A stretch of DNA of 64,000 bases from Marinobacter sp. (GTDB taxonomy: Bacteria > Pseudomonadota > Gammaproteobacteria > Pseudomonadales > Oleiphilaceae): contig JAIUMV010000007.1 in assembly GCA_022565395.1 (NCBI GenBank), forward strand, positions 111,569 to 175,568. Reading direction: 5' to 3'. Positions 1 to 9,330 of the stretch are shown piece after piece. Position numbers and translations under genes: made by a program. The notes beneath the pieces are model-generated. The model was given only the letters and a program-made list of their open reading frames with translations, ran no database searches and was not told the origin of the DNA. Numbering within the stretch: the stretch's first letter is position 1; every line of letters begins with the position of its first letter.

Positions 1-1464
1 TGTGACGAGCGCATCGCCGGACTTGGCCTGGGGCTGGTGTGGCACGGAAATCTTGTGTACGTCAAAGGCTATGGCTGGGCGCGAGGGTATCGGGGCGCCG
101 GAGACAACAGTCCTCAGGTTATGGTGCGAGGGCAGCGTACCCGTTTCCGTTGGGCCTCGGTGTCTAAAACCGTGACCGGGCTGGCAGCCTCCATCGCCGC
201 CCAGGAAGTGTTTCCTGACGGCTCCCCCCTGTTTGATCTGGACTCGGAATTGACCCTGGCCTATCGCGGGTGTGATGACCTGGGCCAAGGCTGCGTCTTC
301 TCCATGCCCGGGGCTTACTATACCAATTGGGATGAAGAGGATGACGAGAGTGACTGGTCAGGCGTCTTTCTGCTTTCTCTGACCTCTGCTGACGCACCCA
401 TAACGGTCCGGATGCTGCTGGCCAACCGATCCGGGATCATGCATTACGGGCAGTATGATCCTGGCTGGGCAAACGGCGGTGTACCCTCGGAGAGCGCCAA
501 ATCCCTCAATGACGACTTTGGCTGGGCGATTGATCAATTCACCAGCAATCCTCTGCTGTTCCTGCCAGGCACCCGCTACAACTATTCCAGCTTCGGCTTT
601 AACATGGCGGGTACGGCGTTGGACATAGTGACTGAGCCGGTCATTGGCGGTTTTTGGCCCTATGTGGCGCAACGTATCGCCTCCAAGACTCAGCCATCGC
701 CCATGGTGTTTTTCCACCCGGATGACCTGTATGACCCCCAGTATCAGTCGGCACCCTGGTATACCGCGGGTAACCGGGCTTCCGGCTATTATCGGGATAG
801 CGATACCAACCAGATCCTGCGCCGCAATCCTATCGGTGACGTGAGCTGGAAACTTCCGGGTGGTGGCTTTATTTCCACGGTGGCTGATATGGCGCTTTAT
901 GCAGAGGGGCTGCTCAATTACCGCTTTCTCAGCGAGGCGCGCTCCAATGAAATGTGGACGCCTCAGGAAGGCATTGTAACCGGCGGTATGACGCCGACGT
1001 CAGGGTATGCCCTGGGGTTCAACATGTCCGTCAACTACGGCGAACGTATGGCTTCCCATAACGGTCGCCAACAGTCGAGTCGCACCCGCCTGGTGATCTA
1101 CCCGGATGGCGAAGACCCAAGTGTCGGTAAGTTGGCTATCGTACTGATGTCAAACTCAGAGTATGCGGATCTGCCTGCCATGGCCGACGCGATTGACGCC
1201 CTGCTACGGGAGCCACTGATTCCTGATCCGGCCAGTCAGTTATCCATTCTTCACCAGAGCAGTAGCCCTGATGGCACCTCGCTGTCCTTTGTGGATGGAC
1301 GGGGGCGGCAACTGACCTATCTGGATCCGGAAAACGATTTCCTGGCTGCACCCGATTTCAGGGTGCCGACCGGGCATAGCTATAACTTCAGCCTGGACCG
1401 CACACGACAGGTGCGGTCTTCAGACCCGGACATGGGGCAACGGGATGATCTCGGCGACAGGTAA
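1..1464 (+). CDS. Beta-lactamase-family serine hydrolase, 5' end outside window
   Basis: Class C beta-lactamase/esterase fold protein (PF00144 type), substrate unknown. The frame is open from base 1 (residues CDERIAGLGLGLVWHG, the usual first strand of this fold), so the GTG at 37 is internal and the true start lies off the left edge. The catalytic SxxK motif is SVSK at bases 157-168, and a Tyr-containing second motif appears as YNYSSFGFN near base 580. The C-terminal part (HNGRQQSS near 1060) takes the place of the KTG-like strand. Many relatives are exported esterases or peptidases rather than antibiotic-hydrolysing enzymes, and nothing here supports a resistance role. It converges on the methyltransferase gene that follows. 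Confidence 0.85.
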   Translation, partial: CDERIAGLGLGLVWHGNLVYVKGYGWARGYRGAGDNSPQVMVRGQRTRFRWASVSKTVTGLAASIAAQEVFPDGSPLFDLDSELTLAYRGCDDLGQGCVFSMPGAYYTNWDEEDDESDWSGVFLLSLTSADAPITVRMLLANRSGIMHYGQYDPGWANGGVPSESAKSLNDDFGWAIDQFTSNPLLFLPGTRYNYSSFGFNMAGTALDIVTEPVIGGFWPYVAQRIASKTQPSPMVFFHPDDLYDPQYQSAPWYTAGNRASGYYRDSDTNQILRRNPIGDVSWKLPGGGFISTVADMALYAEGLLNYRFLSEARSNEMWTPQEGIVTGGMTPTSGYALGFNMSVNYGERMASHNGRQQSSRTRLVIYPDGEDPSVGKLAIVLMSNSEYADLPAMADAIDALLREPLIPDPASQLSILHQSSSPDGTSLSFVDGRGRQLTYLDPENDFLAAPDFRVPTGHSYNFSLDRTRQVRSSDPDMGQRDDLGDR

Positions 1465-1482
1465 ACCTGGTCAGAGGCTCCC

Positions 1483-2142
1483 TTAGTCCTTTCTGGTCAG
1501 CATGAATACGCTCTCGGTGGCGCTGCTTAGCCCCCGGCGTTTGGCAAAGGGGTCATCCTTGGCCAGGTGTTGGGTGACCAGCTTACTGATGTGGTAGTCC
1601 GCACCGTAGAGGTTATGGACCTCCTCGTCGCTGACATTGAAAGGCGGGCCCTGCATCTCCCGGTTATCGTAATCCAGAGTGATCAGCAGGATGCGCAGGT
1701 CATCCGGGGTGACAGCGGTGAGATGCGCTACATACTCCCGGCGCATGGCTGGGGGAAGCGCAATCAGGGCCGCGCGGTCATACACCAGTCGCACGTGGCG
1801 CACGTCGTCGGGCACCAGTTGGAAGAAGTCGCCACACCAGAGCTGCAGGCTGTCGTGACGGAACACGGTAAATGGCTGACCGGGGTGTACCTTGGCGGAG
1901 GTGGCGCCTTCTTCAAAGAAATCCTTGCAGGCAACCTCACTCAGCTCTACCCCAATCACCGGATGGCCCAGGTCGTGCAACCACCACATGTCATGCGCCT
2001 TGCCGCACAGGGGTACCAGTACGGTATCCTCCGGGTAGCCCCCGAGGCTGCTCCAGTGTTCGCGCAGGTACTGGTTGACGGTGCCCTGGTGGAAACCAAT
2101 TTCTTTATTGGCCCAGCGAGTGTGCCAGAATTCATGTTCCAT
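1483..2142 (-). CDS. tpm: Thiopurine S-methyltransferase
   Basis: 219 aa, the normal length for bacterial TPMT. It transfers methyl from S-adenosylmethionine to sulfur, or to selenium/tellurium compounds, in the cytoplasm. The N-terminus MEHEFWHTRWANKEIGFHQG is characteristic of the family, followed by the SAM-binding segment VLVPLCGK at about residues 41-48 and the acidic strand VIGVELS at 62-68. The gene is transcribed alone, divergent from the dehydrogenase gene at 2211. Bacterial members are linked to selenite and tellurite methylation; the natural substrate here cannot be told from sequence. Confidence 0.93.
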   Translation of the reverse strand: MEHEFWHTRWANKEIGFHQGTVNQYLREHWSSLGGYPEDTVLVPLCGKAHDMWWLHDLGHPVIGVELSEVACKDFFEEGATSAKVHPGQPFTVFRHDSLQLWCGDFFQLVPDDVRHVRLVYDRAALIALPPAMRREYVAHLTAVTPDDLRILLITLDYDNREMQGPPFNVSDEEVHNLYGADYHISKLVTQHLAKDDPFAKRRGLSSATESVFMLTRKD

Positions 2143-2210
2143 CGTGATTCTCCCCCATGCTTTTCAGTAGTATGCACCTTGGATGATGCTTAAAGGATAG
2201 TAAAAAAGCT

Positions 2211-3173
2211 ATGAGAGCTGTTTTTCTGGATGCCGCCACACTGGGCGATGATGTTGAGCTGGCGCCCATCGCGGAGGCGGTGGACGAATGGGTATGTCAT
2301 GACCACACCCCTGCGGACCAGACTCTGGCCCGTATTCAGGGCTTTGATACCGTAATTACCAACAAAGTGCGGCTCACGGCGGAGCACTTCGCGGCTTGCC
2401 CTGCCATACGCCAGGTGGCGGTCACGGCCACGGGCACCAATAATATAGATCTGGGCGCAGCCGCGCGGGCGGGTGTGCGTGTAGTTAACGTGATCCGCTA
2501 TGGGCGGGCCGCAGTAGCGCAACACACGCTGATGTTGATGTTGGCTCTGGCCGGACGTTTGCTGGACTATCACCGGGACGTACAGCAGGGTGCCTGGGGG
2601 CGCAGCCGCCAGTTTTGCCTGATGGATCACCCCATCATGGAGCTGGAGGGACGCACGCTGGGTATCGTAGGCTATGGTGACCTGGGCCAGGGCGTGGCCC
2701 GTCTGGCGGAAGCGTTCGGGATGCGGGTGCTGCTGGCGGCGCGTCCAGGGCAACCGCTGCAGGCTGCGGATGGTTTGCCACGGTTGCCGTTGGAGAAATT
2801 GCTGCCCCAGGTAGATGTGCTGTCATTGCATTGCCTGCTGACGCCTGAAACCCATCATCTGATCGGGCGCCGTGAGCTGGGCCTGATGCAGCCCCATGCC
2901 CTGCTGCTTAACACCAGTCGTGGTGGTTTGGTGGATGAACAGGCACTGGTTGAGGCCCTAACAGCCGGTAAACTGGCGGGTGCCGGGTTTGATGTGTTGA
3001 GTGAGGAACCACCCACGCAGGGCAATCCCCTGTTGGCGGAGGGAATACCCAATCTGATTGTCACCCCTCACTGCGCCTGGGCAAGCCGCGAAGCGCGCCA
3101 GCGCATGGTGAGTCTGACGGCTGAGAATCTGCGGGAGATGAAAGCAGGCACCTTGACCCGCTGGGTGGTTTAG
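2211..3173 (+). CDS. D-2-hydroxyacid dehydrogenase (glycerate dehydrogenase-like)
   Basis: 320 aa NAD(P)-dependent D-isomer-specific 2-hydroxyacid dehydrogenase, closest in feel to hydroxypyruvate reductase/glycerate dehydrogenase. The Rossmann motif is GYGDLG at residues 154-159. The catalytic trio is visible as R237 (NTSRGG), E266 (SEEPP) and H287 (VTPHCAW). A glycine-rich TGTNNID segment at 74-80 is typical of the substrate loop. The ATG at 2211 follows a weak ribosome site in a short divergent spacer shared with tpm. The exact substrate (hydroxypyruvate, glyoxylate or another 2-ketoacid) is not fixed by these motifs. Confidence 0.9.
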   Translation: MRAVFLDAATLGDDVELAPIAEAVDEWVCHDHTPADQTLARIQGFDTVITNKVRLTAEHFAACPAIRQVAVTATGTNNIDLGAAARAGVRVVNVIRYGRAAVAQHTLMLMLALAGRLLDYHRDVQQGAWGRSRQFCLMDHPIMELEGRTLGIVGYGDLGQGVARLAEAFGMRVLLAARPGQPLQAADGLPRLPLEKLLPQVDVLSLHCLLTPETHHLIGRRELGLMQPHALLLNTSRGGLVDEQALVEALTAGKLAGAGFDVLSEEPPTQGNPLLAEGIPNLIVTPHCAWASREARQRMVSLTAENLREMKAGTLTRWVV

Positions 3174-3243
3174 ACATTTTACGACATACTGGTGCGCAGG
3201 AATTTCCTGGCAATCACCGGACCAAGGCAGACAAGGATCTGAT

Positions 3244-4578
3244 GTGGCTTCCATGCAATTGAATGAACGTATCAACGCTGTTGAACGCTGGATTCTGGCT
3301 AACCCCAACCCCCCTCAGCAGCGGCCCTGGACCTGGGTATACAAAGCCGGTCGCACGACTTACGCGCTGGTGCGGGATATCGTCAACGGCCAGTTGACCC
3401 TGCATGCCATGAGTCTGGTATACACCACGTTGCTGAGCATAGTCCCCTTGTTGGCTCTGAGCTTCTCCGTGCTCAAGGCCATGGGGGTTCATCAGCGCCT
3501 GGAACCCTTCCTGTATCAGTTCTTCGAGCCCATGGGCGAACAGGGGCTTAATCTGGCGGAACAGATTCTCGGCTTTGTGGACAACATGAAGGTCGGGGTG
3601 CTGGGTTCCGTTGGCCTCGCTTTGCTGGTGTATACCGTCATTTCCCTGGTGCAGAAAATCGAGGTTTCCTTCAATGCGATCTGGCGCGTGCCGGACATGC
3701 GCTCCATGGGTTCCCGGTTCAGCAACTATCTCAGTGTGATCATGGTAGGCCCCCTGCTGATGGTCTCCGCCATCGGCATAACGGCAACGGTATTGTCCTC
3801 GACGGTGGTCATGCGGCTGATGGACATTGAGCCATTTGGTTCGCTGATTATCACGGTATCCCGGATGATGCCGTTTTTCCTGGTGGTGGCTGCCTTCACC
3901 TTTGTTTATGTATTCATGCCCAACACCCGAGTGAAGTTGCGTTATGCCCTGATTGGCGGCCTGGTGGCCGGGTTCGCCTGGCAGGCCTGTAGCATGGTCT
4001 TCGCGTCCTTTGTGGCGGGCTCGACAAAATATGCGGCAATCTATTCCAGTTTTGCCATTGGTATTTTCCTGCTGATCTGGATCTACCTGAACTGGATGAT
4101 CCTGCTGCTTGGCGCGACCATTTCCTTCTACCTGCAAAACCCTGGCTCAGTGGCTAAGCGTCAGCGGGTGCGTTTCTCACCGGAACTGCAGGAAAAGGTT
4201 GCTCTGGCAATGATGTGGCTGGTGAGTAAGCCTTTCAGTGAGGGCAAAAAAGCACCGCAGCAGGAAATGCTGGAACAGATGCTGGGAGTGCCCGGCGAGG
4301 TGACCCGCCGGGTAAGTGACAAGCTGATTCGTGGCGGCTTGCTGTCTCTGGCGGGTGCCCATGGCGATCAGTTGGTGCCTGGTCGGGCACTCGATCTGAT
4401 CACCATCAACGACATACTGACAGTGGCGAGACAAGATGAGGACGGTGTGGTGGAACGGCTGCCCCGTATACTGCCCGCCTCGTTGGATGTGGACCAGCGC
4501 CATGGCTGTGATCGTACGTTGTCAGAGCTGCTGAAGCAGGAGCGGGAACAAGAGGCGCCGGCTCTCCAGACGCCTTAA
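3244..4578 (+). CDS. YihY family inner-membrane protein with C-terminal winged-helix-like extension
   Basis: 444 aa integral membrane protein of the YihY/virulence factor BrkB (UPF0761) family. About six hydrophobic segments span roughly residues 40-300, including SLVYTTLLSIVPLLALSF and GIFLLIWIYLNWMILLLGA. Family function is unsettled; it is not an RNase despite older labels. After the membrane domain a soluble tail of about 130 residues carries a stretch (EEMLGVPGEVTRRVSDKLIRGGLL-like) that could be a winged helix. GTG at 3244 is chosen because AAGGA lies 6 nt upstream; ATG at 3253 is an alternative. The stop codon overlaps the stop of the convergent HDOD gene. Confidence 0.85.
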   Translation: MASMQLNERINAVERWILANPNPPQQRPWTWVYKAGRTTYALVRDIVNGQLTLHAMSLVYTTLLSIVPLLALSFSVLKAMGVHQRLEPFLYQFFEPMGEQGLNLAEQILGFVDNMKVGVLGSVGLALLVYTVISLVQKIEVSFNAIWRVPDMRSMGSRFSNYLSVIMVGPLLMVSAIGITATVLSSTVVMRLMDIEPFGSLIITVSRMMPFFLVVAAFTFVYVFMPNTRVKLRYALIGGLVAGFAWQACSMVFASFVAGSTKYAAIYSSFAIGIFLLIWIYLNWMILLLGATISFYLQNPGSVAKRQRVRFSPELQEKVALAMMWLVSKPFSEGKKAPQQEMLEQMLGVPGEVTRRVSDKLIRGGLLSLAGAHGDQLVPGRALDLITINDILTVARQDEDGVVERLPRILPASLDVDQRHGCDRTLSELLKQEREQEAPALQTP

Positions 4579-5612
4579 CGGGCATTGTCCTTGAGCATGG
4601 CCACCAGTGCTTCCCGGACCTGGATAAACTGGCCATCGCTCAGTTGCACCAGCTGTTGCAGCTCCTCTTCCGGCAGGTTGCGCTGGTGGGCATGGCGCAG
4701 CACCTCTCGGGTGCCCAGAATGATGCCGTCATTGAGCGGCGTGTGGGTGCGCTTGGGGGCAGGGCGCTCTGCCTCCAGCAAATGAGCGCTATAGCGAGGC
4801 GGCAACGACCAGGTGGCCGCCAGCAGTTGTGCCAGGGGCCAGTCGTAGCGCTGCAAGGCCGTCCTGAGCACAGAAGGTTCCGGGTCGGCCTGGGTGGAGT
4901 GGGCCCGGTAGATACGCTGCACTTCACGTCGGATCGTCATATAAGACAAGGCTGGCAGCAGGCCCACCATAAAGTAGGCGTTGCTGTCATTGCCCTGCGC
5001 CTTGGCGATTAGCTCGCCAGCGCGGGCGCAAGCGAGGCCCCAGCGCCAGACCCGCTGTGCAAACAGCGCTTCATTGCTGGAGCGTGCCGCCAACATGGGG
5101 CGCATAATCGCCGCTGATATCACACTACGAATACCATCCAGCCCGAGTACGAAGATGGCATGATCGACAGACTCAATCTGCTGTTCGCCTGCCCGGAAAA
5201 ACGGACTGTTGGCAATCTGCAACAGTTGGTCCGTCAGGGCAGGGTCTCCGAGAATGATTTTGGCCAGCCGTGGTCGGTCAACATTTTCGTCCGAGAGCGC
5301 GCTCATCAGCATGGGCAGTGTCATGGGCTGGCGGGGGAGTTCTGCTATTTGCTGTTCCTGAACCCTGCGGCCGAGTTCCCCCAGAACCATGCCGGTGTTA
5401 CTGCTGGTGGCGTTGAGTTGGCGCGGCTCCACATCCAGTAGCCAGCAGAACAGGTGCTCTTCAAGTTTGTCCAGGGTTTCTTTGGCGTTGACGTGCTCAT
5501 CCAGCTTGCCGTGGGCAGGGTTCAGCAAGCGTGACGGCGGTTTCATGTCGAGATGATGGGTTGCCTGCGTCCTGGTAAACAGCCCTTTGAACCATGCGGA
5601 AAAACCCGGCAT
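4575..5612 (-). CDS. HDOD domain protein
   Basis: 345 aa cytoplasmic protein with a metal-independent HD-related output domain (HDOD) over about residues 80-300. The recognisable core is LGDPALTDQLLQIANSPFFR followed by ESVDHAIFVLGLDGIRSVIS. HDOD proteins serve as regulators in c-di-GMP, two-component and stress circuits and generally lack phosphodiesterase residues; no GGDEF, EAL or receiver domain is attached here. The ORF starts with ATG at 5612. The TTAA at 4575-4578 supplies the stop codons of both this gene and the convergent yihY-type gene, so there is no intergenic spacer. The signalling input is unknown. Confidence 0.85.
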   Translation of the reverse strand: MPGFSAWFKGLFTRTQATHHLDMKPPSRLLNPAHGKLDEHVNAKETLDKLEEHLFCWLLDVEPRQLNATSSNTGMVLGELGRRVQEQQIAELPRQPMTLPMLMSALSDENVDRPRLAKIILGDPALTDQLLQIANSPFFRAGEQQIESVDHAIFVLGLDGIRSVISAAIMRPMLAARSSNEALFAQRVWRWGLACARAGELIAKAQGNDSNAYFMVGLLPALSYMTIRREVQRIYRAHSTQADPEPSVLRTALQRYDWPLAQLLAATWSLPPRYSAHLLEAERPAPKRTHTPLNDGIILGTREVLRHAHQRNLPEEELQQLVQLSDGQFIQVREALVAMLKDNAR

Positions 5613-5686
5613 CCCTTAGCTCTCTCGTGCTTCTGGTATATGGCGTTGATTGTTAACAGCTGTTCATGAAGTATAGCTGTATATTG

Positions 5687-5714
5687 CCGGGGCACACGGC
5701 ATCCGGTGCCCCGG
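5687..5714. terminator. Strong GC-rich hairpin after the DUF445 gene
   Basis: Arms CCGGGGCAC and GTGCCCCGG are separated by about 10 nt, just beyond the stop of the leftward DUF445 gene. There is no clear T-run on either side, so it may be a transcript-stabilising hairpin rather than a true intrinsic terminator. Confidence 0.4.
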
Positions 5715-5718
5715 CCGG

Positions 5719-6948
5719 TCAGAACATGCTGTTGCCAAAGACAAAGACAAACTGCGCAGTACCTGCGAGGAAACCCAGGAATGCCCCCACCAGGATGAGC
5801 TTGATTTCATCCTCCTGAAAACAGGGCCGCAGCAAATCCTGAAACTCATCCGAGGACAAGGCAATCATGCGCTCACGCATGATGGATTCCACGGCCTGGG
5901 CGCGATCCCTCACAAACATAGGGTTGGTGAAGGAGGTTTGAGAAAGCTCGATGGCCTTATCACCCACCCGGTTCTTGAGGGTGGCAAAGCCGGTGGGTCC
6001 AAAGGCCATCTGGGTCAGGGCTTTGCCCATGCCAGCGGTTTCGTCTACCAGCTGCTTGATATGCTTTTTGACCATATTACGGGCCCGCTCACCGTTGGGG
6101 CCGTTCAGGATGGCGTTGATAATATTGCCAACTGTCAGAATCTCATGGGTCACGATATGGCAAAAGGACTCTGCAACTTCCTGCTGGCGCTTCAGGAACA
6201 GCCCCTGCAGCGTGACCGGCCCGACTTTGGTGGGATGAAGGGGGCGAAAAATGACGTTAAGCGCAATCCAGTTGGTGGCGAAGCCCACCAGCAAACCGAA
6301 GAAAGGCAGTACCCACCAGGCCTGATAGAAGTACCAGACGGTCATTTGCACCAGACCGAACAGAAAGCCGAAGTAGAGGCCGGAATTAACAATAAAGCGG
6401 AATTCCACCTCCCCGCATTCCAGGAATATGCGGTTCAACAGGCGCTTGTCGGCGGCCAGCCGCTCGATAACCATGCCTTTGATATCCAGCAGGTCTTCGA
6501 TATTGACGGTGACATCCTCCACCAGGTTGTCCACCAGTTGCGGCGTGGATCGACGAACCCGGTCGTAGACCATATTGCGGGCGGAGGCGGGAAGGTTTTC
6601 CCAGAAGGTAGGGTATTCCTCCAGCATCAGCTCATCCACGTACTCTTCAGTGCGTGGTTCTACGGTTTCTATAATGTGGGCGGCGAGCAGTTTGGGGTCA
6701 ATCTGCTCAAAGATTTCCTGCACGGTGCCGATCTTGGCAATGGTGGCATCAACGCTGATGGCGGCCATCTTGCGGGCTTTGGACGGGATGATGCCCTGCC
6801 AGCCCCAAATGGGTTTCTTGCCGACGAACTCCAGGGGATAGAAGGTCATCTTGATCGCCAGCCAGTTGGTCGTCCAGCCAATCAGCGCGGCAATCACGGG
6901 AATACTGAGGTATTGCCAAAATTCAGTTTGGGTCAGCAATTCGCTCAT
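5719..6948 (-). CDS. DUF445 family membrane protein
   Basis: 409 aa protein of the DUF445 family. It begins with a membrane helix (IPVIAALIGWTTNWLAIKM) and has a matching repeat near residue 215-240 (FFGLLVGFATNWIALNVIF). The family hallmark is this duplicated NWLAIKM/NWIALNV segment, each copy followed by a PLxP/PLHP element (FYPLEFVGKKP and FRPLHPTKVGP). A further hydrophobic stretch closes the C-terminus (LVGAFLGFLAGTAQFVFVFG). The biochemical role of the family is unknown, and neighbours give no further clue. Start at 6948 fits the first helix well. Confidence 0.88.
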   Translation of the reverse strand: MSELLTQTEFWQYLSIPVIAALIGWTTNWLAIKMTFYPLEFVGKKPIWGWQGIIPSKARKMAAISVDATIAKIGTVQEIFEQIDPKLLAAHIIETVEPRTEEYVDELMLEEYPTFWENLPASARNMVYDRVRRSTPQLVDNLVEDVTVNIEDLLDIKGMVIERLAADKRLLNRIFLECGEVEFRFIVNSGLYFGFLFGLVQMTVWYFYQAWWVLPFFGLLVGFATNWIALNVIFRPLHPTKVGPVTLQGLFLKRQQEVAESFCHIVTHEILTVGNIINAILNGPNGERARNMVKKHIKQLVDETAGMGKALTQMAFGPTGFATLKNRVGDKAIELSQTSFTNPMFVRDRAQAVESIMRERMIALSSDEFQDLLRPCFQEDEIKLILVGAFLGFLAGTAQFVFVFGNSMF

Positions 6949-7057
6949 CCTGATTCTCGCGTGGAATTATAGTTTTTCTGACGTCAGAGAACGGCATGAT
7001 CATTGGCAGTGGGACCTATGTCAATGTTTGACCGGTAAAACCCCGGCGTCAGCTCGA

Positions 7058-7798
7058 TCAGTGCTGACCCTGCCCATCGCCCCATAACCACTGGCACAAG
7101 GTCAGGGCCGCCACTGGCGCGGTTTCTGTCCGCATGACCCGTGGGCCGATGGCGGCGGGCGAAAATCCATGCTGCTCCGCCGCTGCAATCTCCTCCTCTG
7201 TCAGGCCGCCTTCGGGGCCGATCAGCAGAGCGACGGAGCCAGGGCGGGCCAACTGGGTGAGGGGCTGCCGGGTACGATGGTGCAGTACCAGCTTGAGCTC
7301 GCACCGGGCAGCGTACTCGAACCAGTCCGCCAGGGTCATCACCGGCGCAATGTCGGGTACCCGTGCCCGACCACATTGCTCGGCGGCACTCACGGCCACA
7401 GATTGCCAGTGGCGCAGGCGCTTGTCTTCCCGGTCGCCCTTGAGCCTTACTTCGCAGCGTTCACTGACCAGCGGCACGATGGTGGATACGCCCAGCTCAA
7501 CGCTTTTCTGAATAGCGTAATCCATGCGGTCACCGCGAGACACCGTCTGCCCGAGGATGATCTGCAGGGGTGATTCACGGGTATTGGCGCAGGCGCTTTC
7601 GATCTCAACGGCGACCTGTTTTTTGGAGGCCTCGGTGATGCAGGCTTGGTAGTTGTAGCCGTCACCATTGAACAGCTCCAGCGTCTGCCCCGGCTGCATG
7701 CGCAGCACCCGGCCAACATGGTTGGCGGCATTGTCATCCAGCACGACGCTGGCACCCACCTTGAGCTCGGCGGGGGTATGGATTCGCGGGATACGCAT
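7058..7798 (-). CDS. rsmE: 16S rRNA (uracil(1498)-N3)-methyltransferase
   Basis: 246 aa SPOUT-class methyltransferase that methylates N3 of U1498 in 16S rRNA after 30S assembly. The N-terminal PUA-like part holds DNAANHVGRVLRMQPGQTLELFNGDG. The C-terminal trefoil-knot SAM site is clear: LLIGPEGGLTEEE followed by GPRVMRTETAP. Length is normal for the family. The gene starts 3 nt after the stop of bioA, so the two form a bioA-rsmE transcription unit. Confidence 0.95.
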   Translation of the reverse strand: MRIPRIHTPAELKVGASVVLDDNAANHVGRVLRMQPGQTLELFNGDGYNYQACITEASKKQVAVEIESACANTRESPLQIILGQTVSRGDRMDYAIQKSVELGVSTIVPLVSERCEVRLKGDREDKRLRHWQSVAVSAAEQCGRARVPDIAPVMTLADWFEYAARCELKLVLHHRTRQPLTQLARPGSVALLIGPEGGLTEEEIAAAEQHGFSPAAIGPRVMRTETAPVAALTLCQWLWGDGQGQH

Positions 7799-7801
7799 GG
7801 G

Positions 7802-9151
7802 TCAGTCTCTTACGGCCAGATCAATGCCCTCTGTCGCGACCTGAGCCAGGTGGCGGATCTGTTCTTCGGTAATGACATAAGGGGGCATGAAATATACCAC
7901 GCTGGCCAGTGGGCGCAGCAAGGCCTGGCGGCTGAGTGCGTGCTGATAGACCCGCAGGCCACGGCGCTCCTGCCAGGGGTAGGGGGTTTTTCCGGGTTTG
8001 TCCTTCACCATCTCGATCGCCAGTGTCATGCCATGCTGGCGAATATCCCCCACATGGGGGTGATCCCGCAGGTGGGCCACACTATCGGCCATACAGCGGG
8101 CCAGCTGGCGGTTGGCTTCAATGACCTTGTCGTCACGGAAGATCTTCAGGGTGGCCAGGGCTACCGCACAGCCAATGGCATTGCCGGTGTAGCTGTGGGA
8201 ATGCAGGAAGGCTCGCAGGGTCTGGTAGTCGTCGTAAAAGGCGTCATAGACATTGTCGGTGGTCAGCACCACGGACAGGGGCAGGTAGCCGGCGGTGAGA
8301 CCTTTGGACAGGCAGAGAAAGTCCGGGGTGATGTTTGCCTGTTCACAGGCAAACAGGGTGCCGGTGCGGCCAAAGCCAACGGCGATTTCGTCTGCGATCA
8401 AGTGCACGCCGTAGCGGTCACAGGCTTCCCGCAGTTTGGTGTGGTAAATCGGGTGATGCATGCGCATGTTGCCGGCGCACTGGATCAGCGGCTCCACCAC
8501 CACTGCGCAGATTTCGTGGTGACGCTCCGCCAGAATTCGCTCCATTTCGGCAAACTGGCGCAAGGCGTAGGCTTCTTCGGTTTCGCCGGCTTCGCGGTTA
8601 AATGCATCGGGGGAGGGGGCGGTGATCACGTCCATCAGCAGCGACTGATACGTGTCCTTATAGAGGGCAACGTCACCCAGGGCCAGTGCGCCGAGGGTTT
8701 CCCCGTGATAACTGTTGCTCAAATTGACGAAGTTTTTCTTCGAGGCCTGACCGTGATTTTTCCAATAGTGGTAGCTCATCTTGAGGGCAACTTCGACGGC
8801 CGATGAACCATTGTCGGCATAAAAGCAGCGGGTCAGCCCCGCCGGTGCCACGTCCACCAGCTGCTCCGACAGGTTAACCACAGGCTCGTGCGTAAAGCCG
8901 GCAAGAATCACGTGCTCCAGCTGCTCCACCTGGTCCTTGATGGCTTGGTTGATACGGGGGTTGGCATGACCGAACAGATTGACCCACCAGGAGCTGACGG
9001 CATCGATATAGCGATTTCCCTCAAAGTCTTCCAGCCAGACCCCTTCGCCCCGTTTGATGGGGATGAGGGGCAGGCGCTCGTGGTCCTTCATCTGGGTGCA
9101 CGGATGCCAGACCCGTTTCAGGTCTCTGGCAACGATATCGGCATTTTTCAT
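7802..9151 (-). CDS. bioA: Adenosylmethionine-8-amino-7-oxononanoate aminotransferase
   Basis: 449 aa class III PLP aminotransferase. It converts 7-keto-8-aminopelargonate to 7,8-diaminopelargonate in biotin synthesis, with SAM as amino donor. The PLP lysine is K283 in LCLSKGLTAGYLPLS, and D254 in LIADEIAVGFGRTG holds the pyridine nitrogen. The N-terminal HPCTQM and the SSWWVNLFGH segment are BioA-specific and separate it from GABA- or ornithine-type enzymes. GGGGAGG lies 7 nt before the ATG. The other bio genes are not in the window. A possible BirA-like operator overlaps the leader. Confidence 0.95.
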   Translation of the reverse strand: MKNADIVARDLKRVWHPCTQMKDHERLPLIPIKRGEGVWLEDFEGNRYIDAVSSWWVNLFGHANPRINQAIKDQVEQLEHVILAGFTHEPVVNLSEQLVDVAPAGLTRCFYADNGSSAVEVALKMSYHYWKNHGQASKKNFVNLSNSYHGETLGALALGDVALYKDTYQSLLMDVITAPSPDAFNREAGETEEAYALRQFAEMERILAERHHEICAVVVEPLIQCAGNMRMHHPIYHTKLREACDRYGVHLIADEIAVGFGRTGTLFACEQANITPDFLCLSKGLTAGYLPLSVVLTTDNVYDAFYDDYQTLRAFLHSHSYTGNAIGCAVALATLKIFRDDKVIEANRQLARCMADSVAHLRDHPHVGDIRQHGMTLAIEMVKDKPGKTPYPWQERRGLRVYQHALSRQALLRPLASVVYFMPPYVITEEQIRHLAQVATEGIDLAVRD

Positions 9152-9182
9152 GGTTAACCTCCCCGTTGTACAGGGTTGACAT
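9151..9182 (-). promoter_or_regulatory. Possible BirA-type operator before bioA
   Basis: Half-sites TGGTTAACC (9151-9159) and GGTTGACAT (9174-9182) are separated by 14 nt. They resemble the BirA consensus (TTGTNAACC, about 15 nt, GGTTNACAA) with two mismatches per half. The site overlaps the bioA ribosome-binding site, and part of the match comes from the start region, so the call is tentative. Confidence 0.3.
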
Positions 9183-9330
9183 CATAAAGGTCGGCTCACC
9201 AGCTGACCAGTCTGACGGTGATTCCGGGGCGCTGATGCGAGTGGCTGTAAAGCCTAAATTCTGCGCTTAGATAGCCAATGATGAGGATTGTCAGGCAACT
9301 GAAAATGGGGGAAATTTACGGAGGTGGGCG

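Noticed and set aside
1..1464. Antibiotic resistance beta-lactamase
   Set aside because: Only the shared fold and SxxK are present; the family is mostly esterases and peptidases, and a resistance claim is not supported.
3214..4137. Long open frame antisense to the yihY-type gene
   Set aside because: His/Gln/Gly-rich composition typical of a shadow frame in GC-rich coding DNA.
5938..6972. Long open frame antisense to the DUF445 gene
   Set aside because: It mirrors the real gene, has biased composition and no domain.
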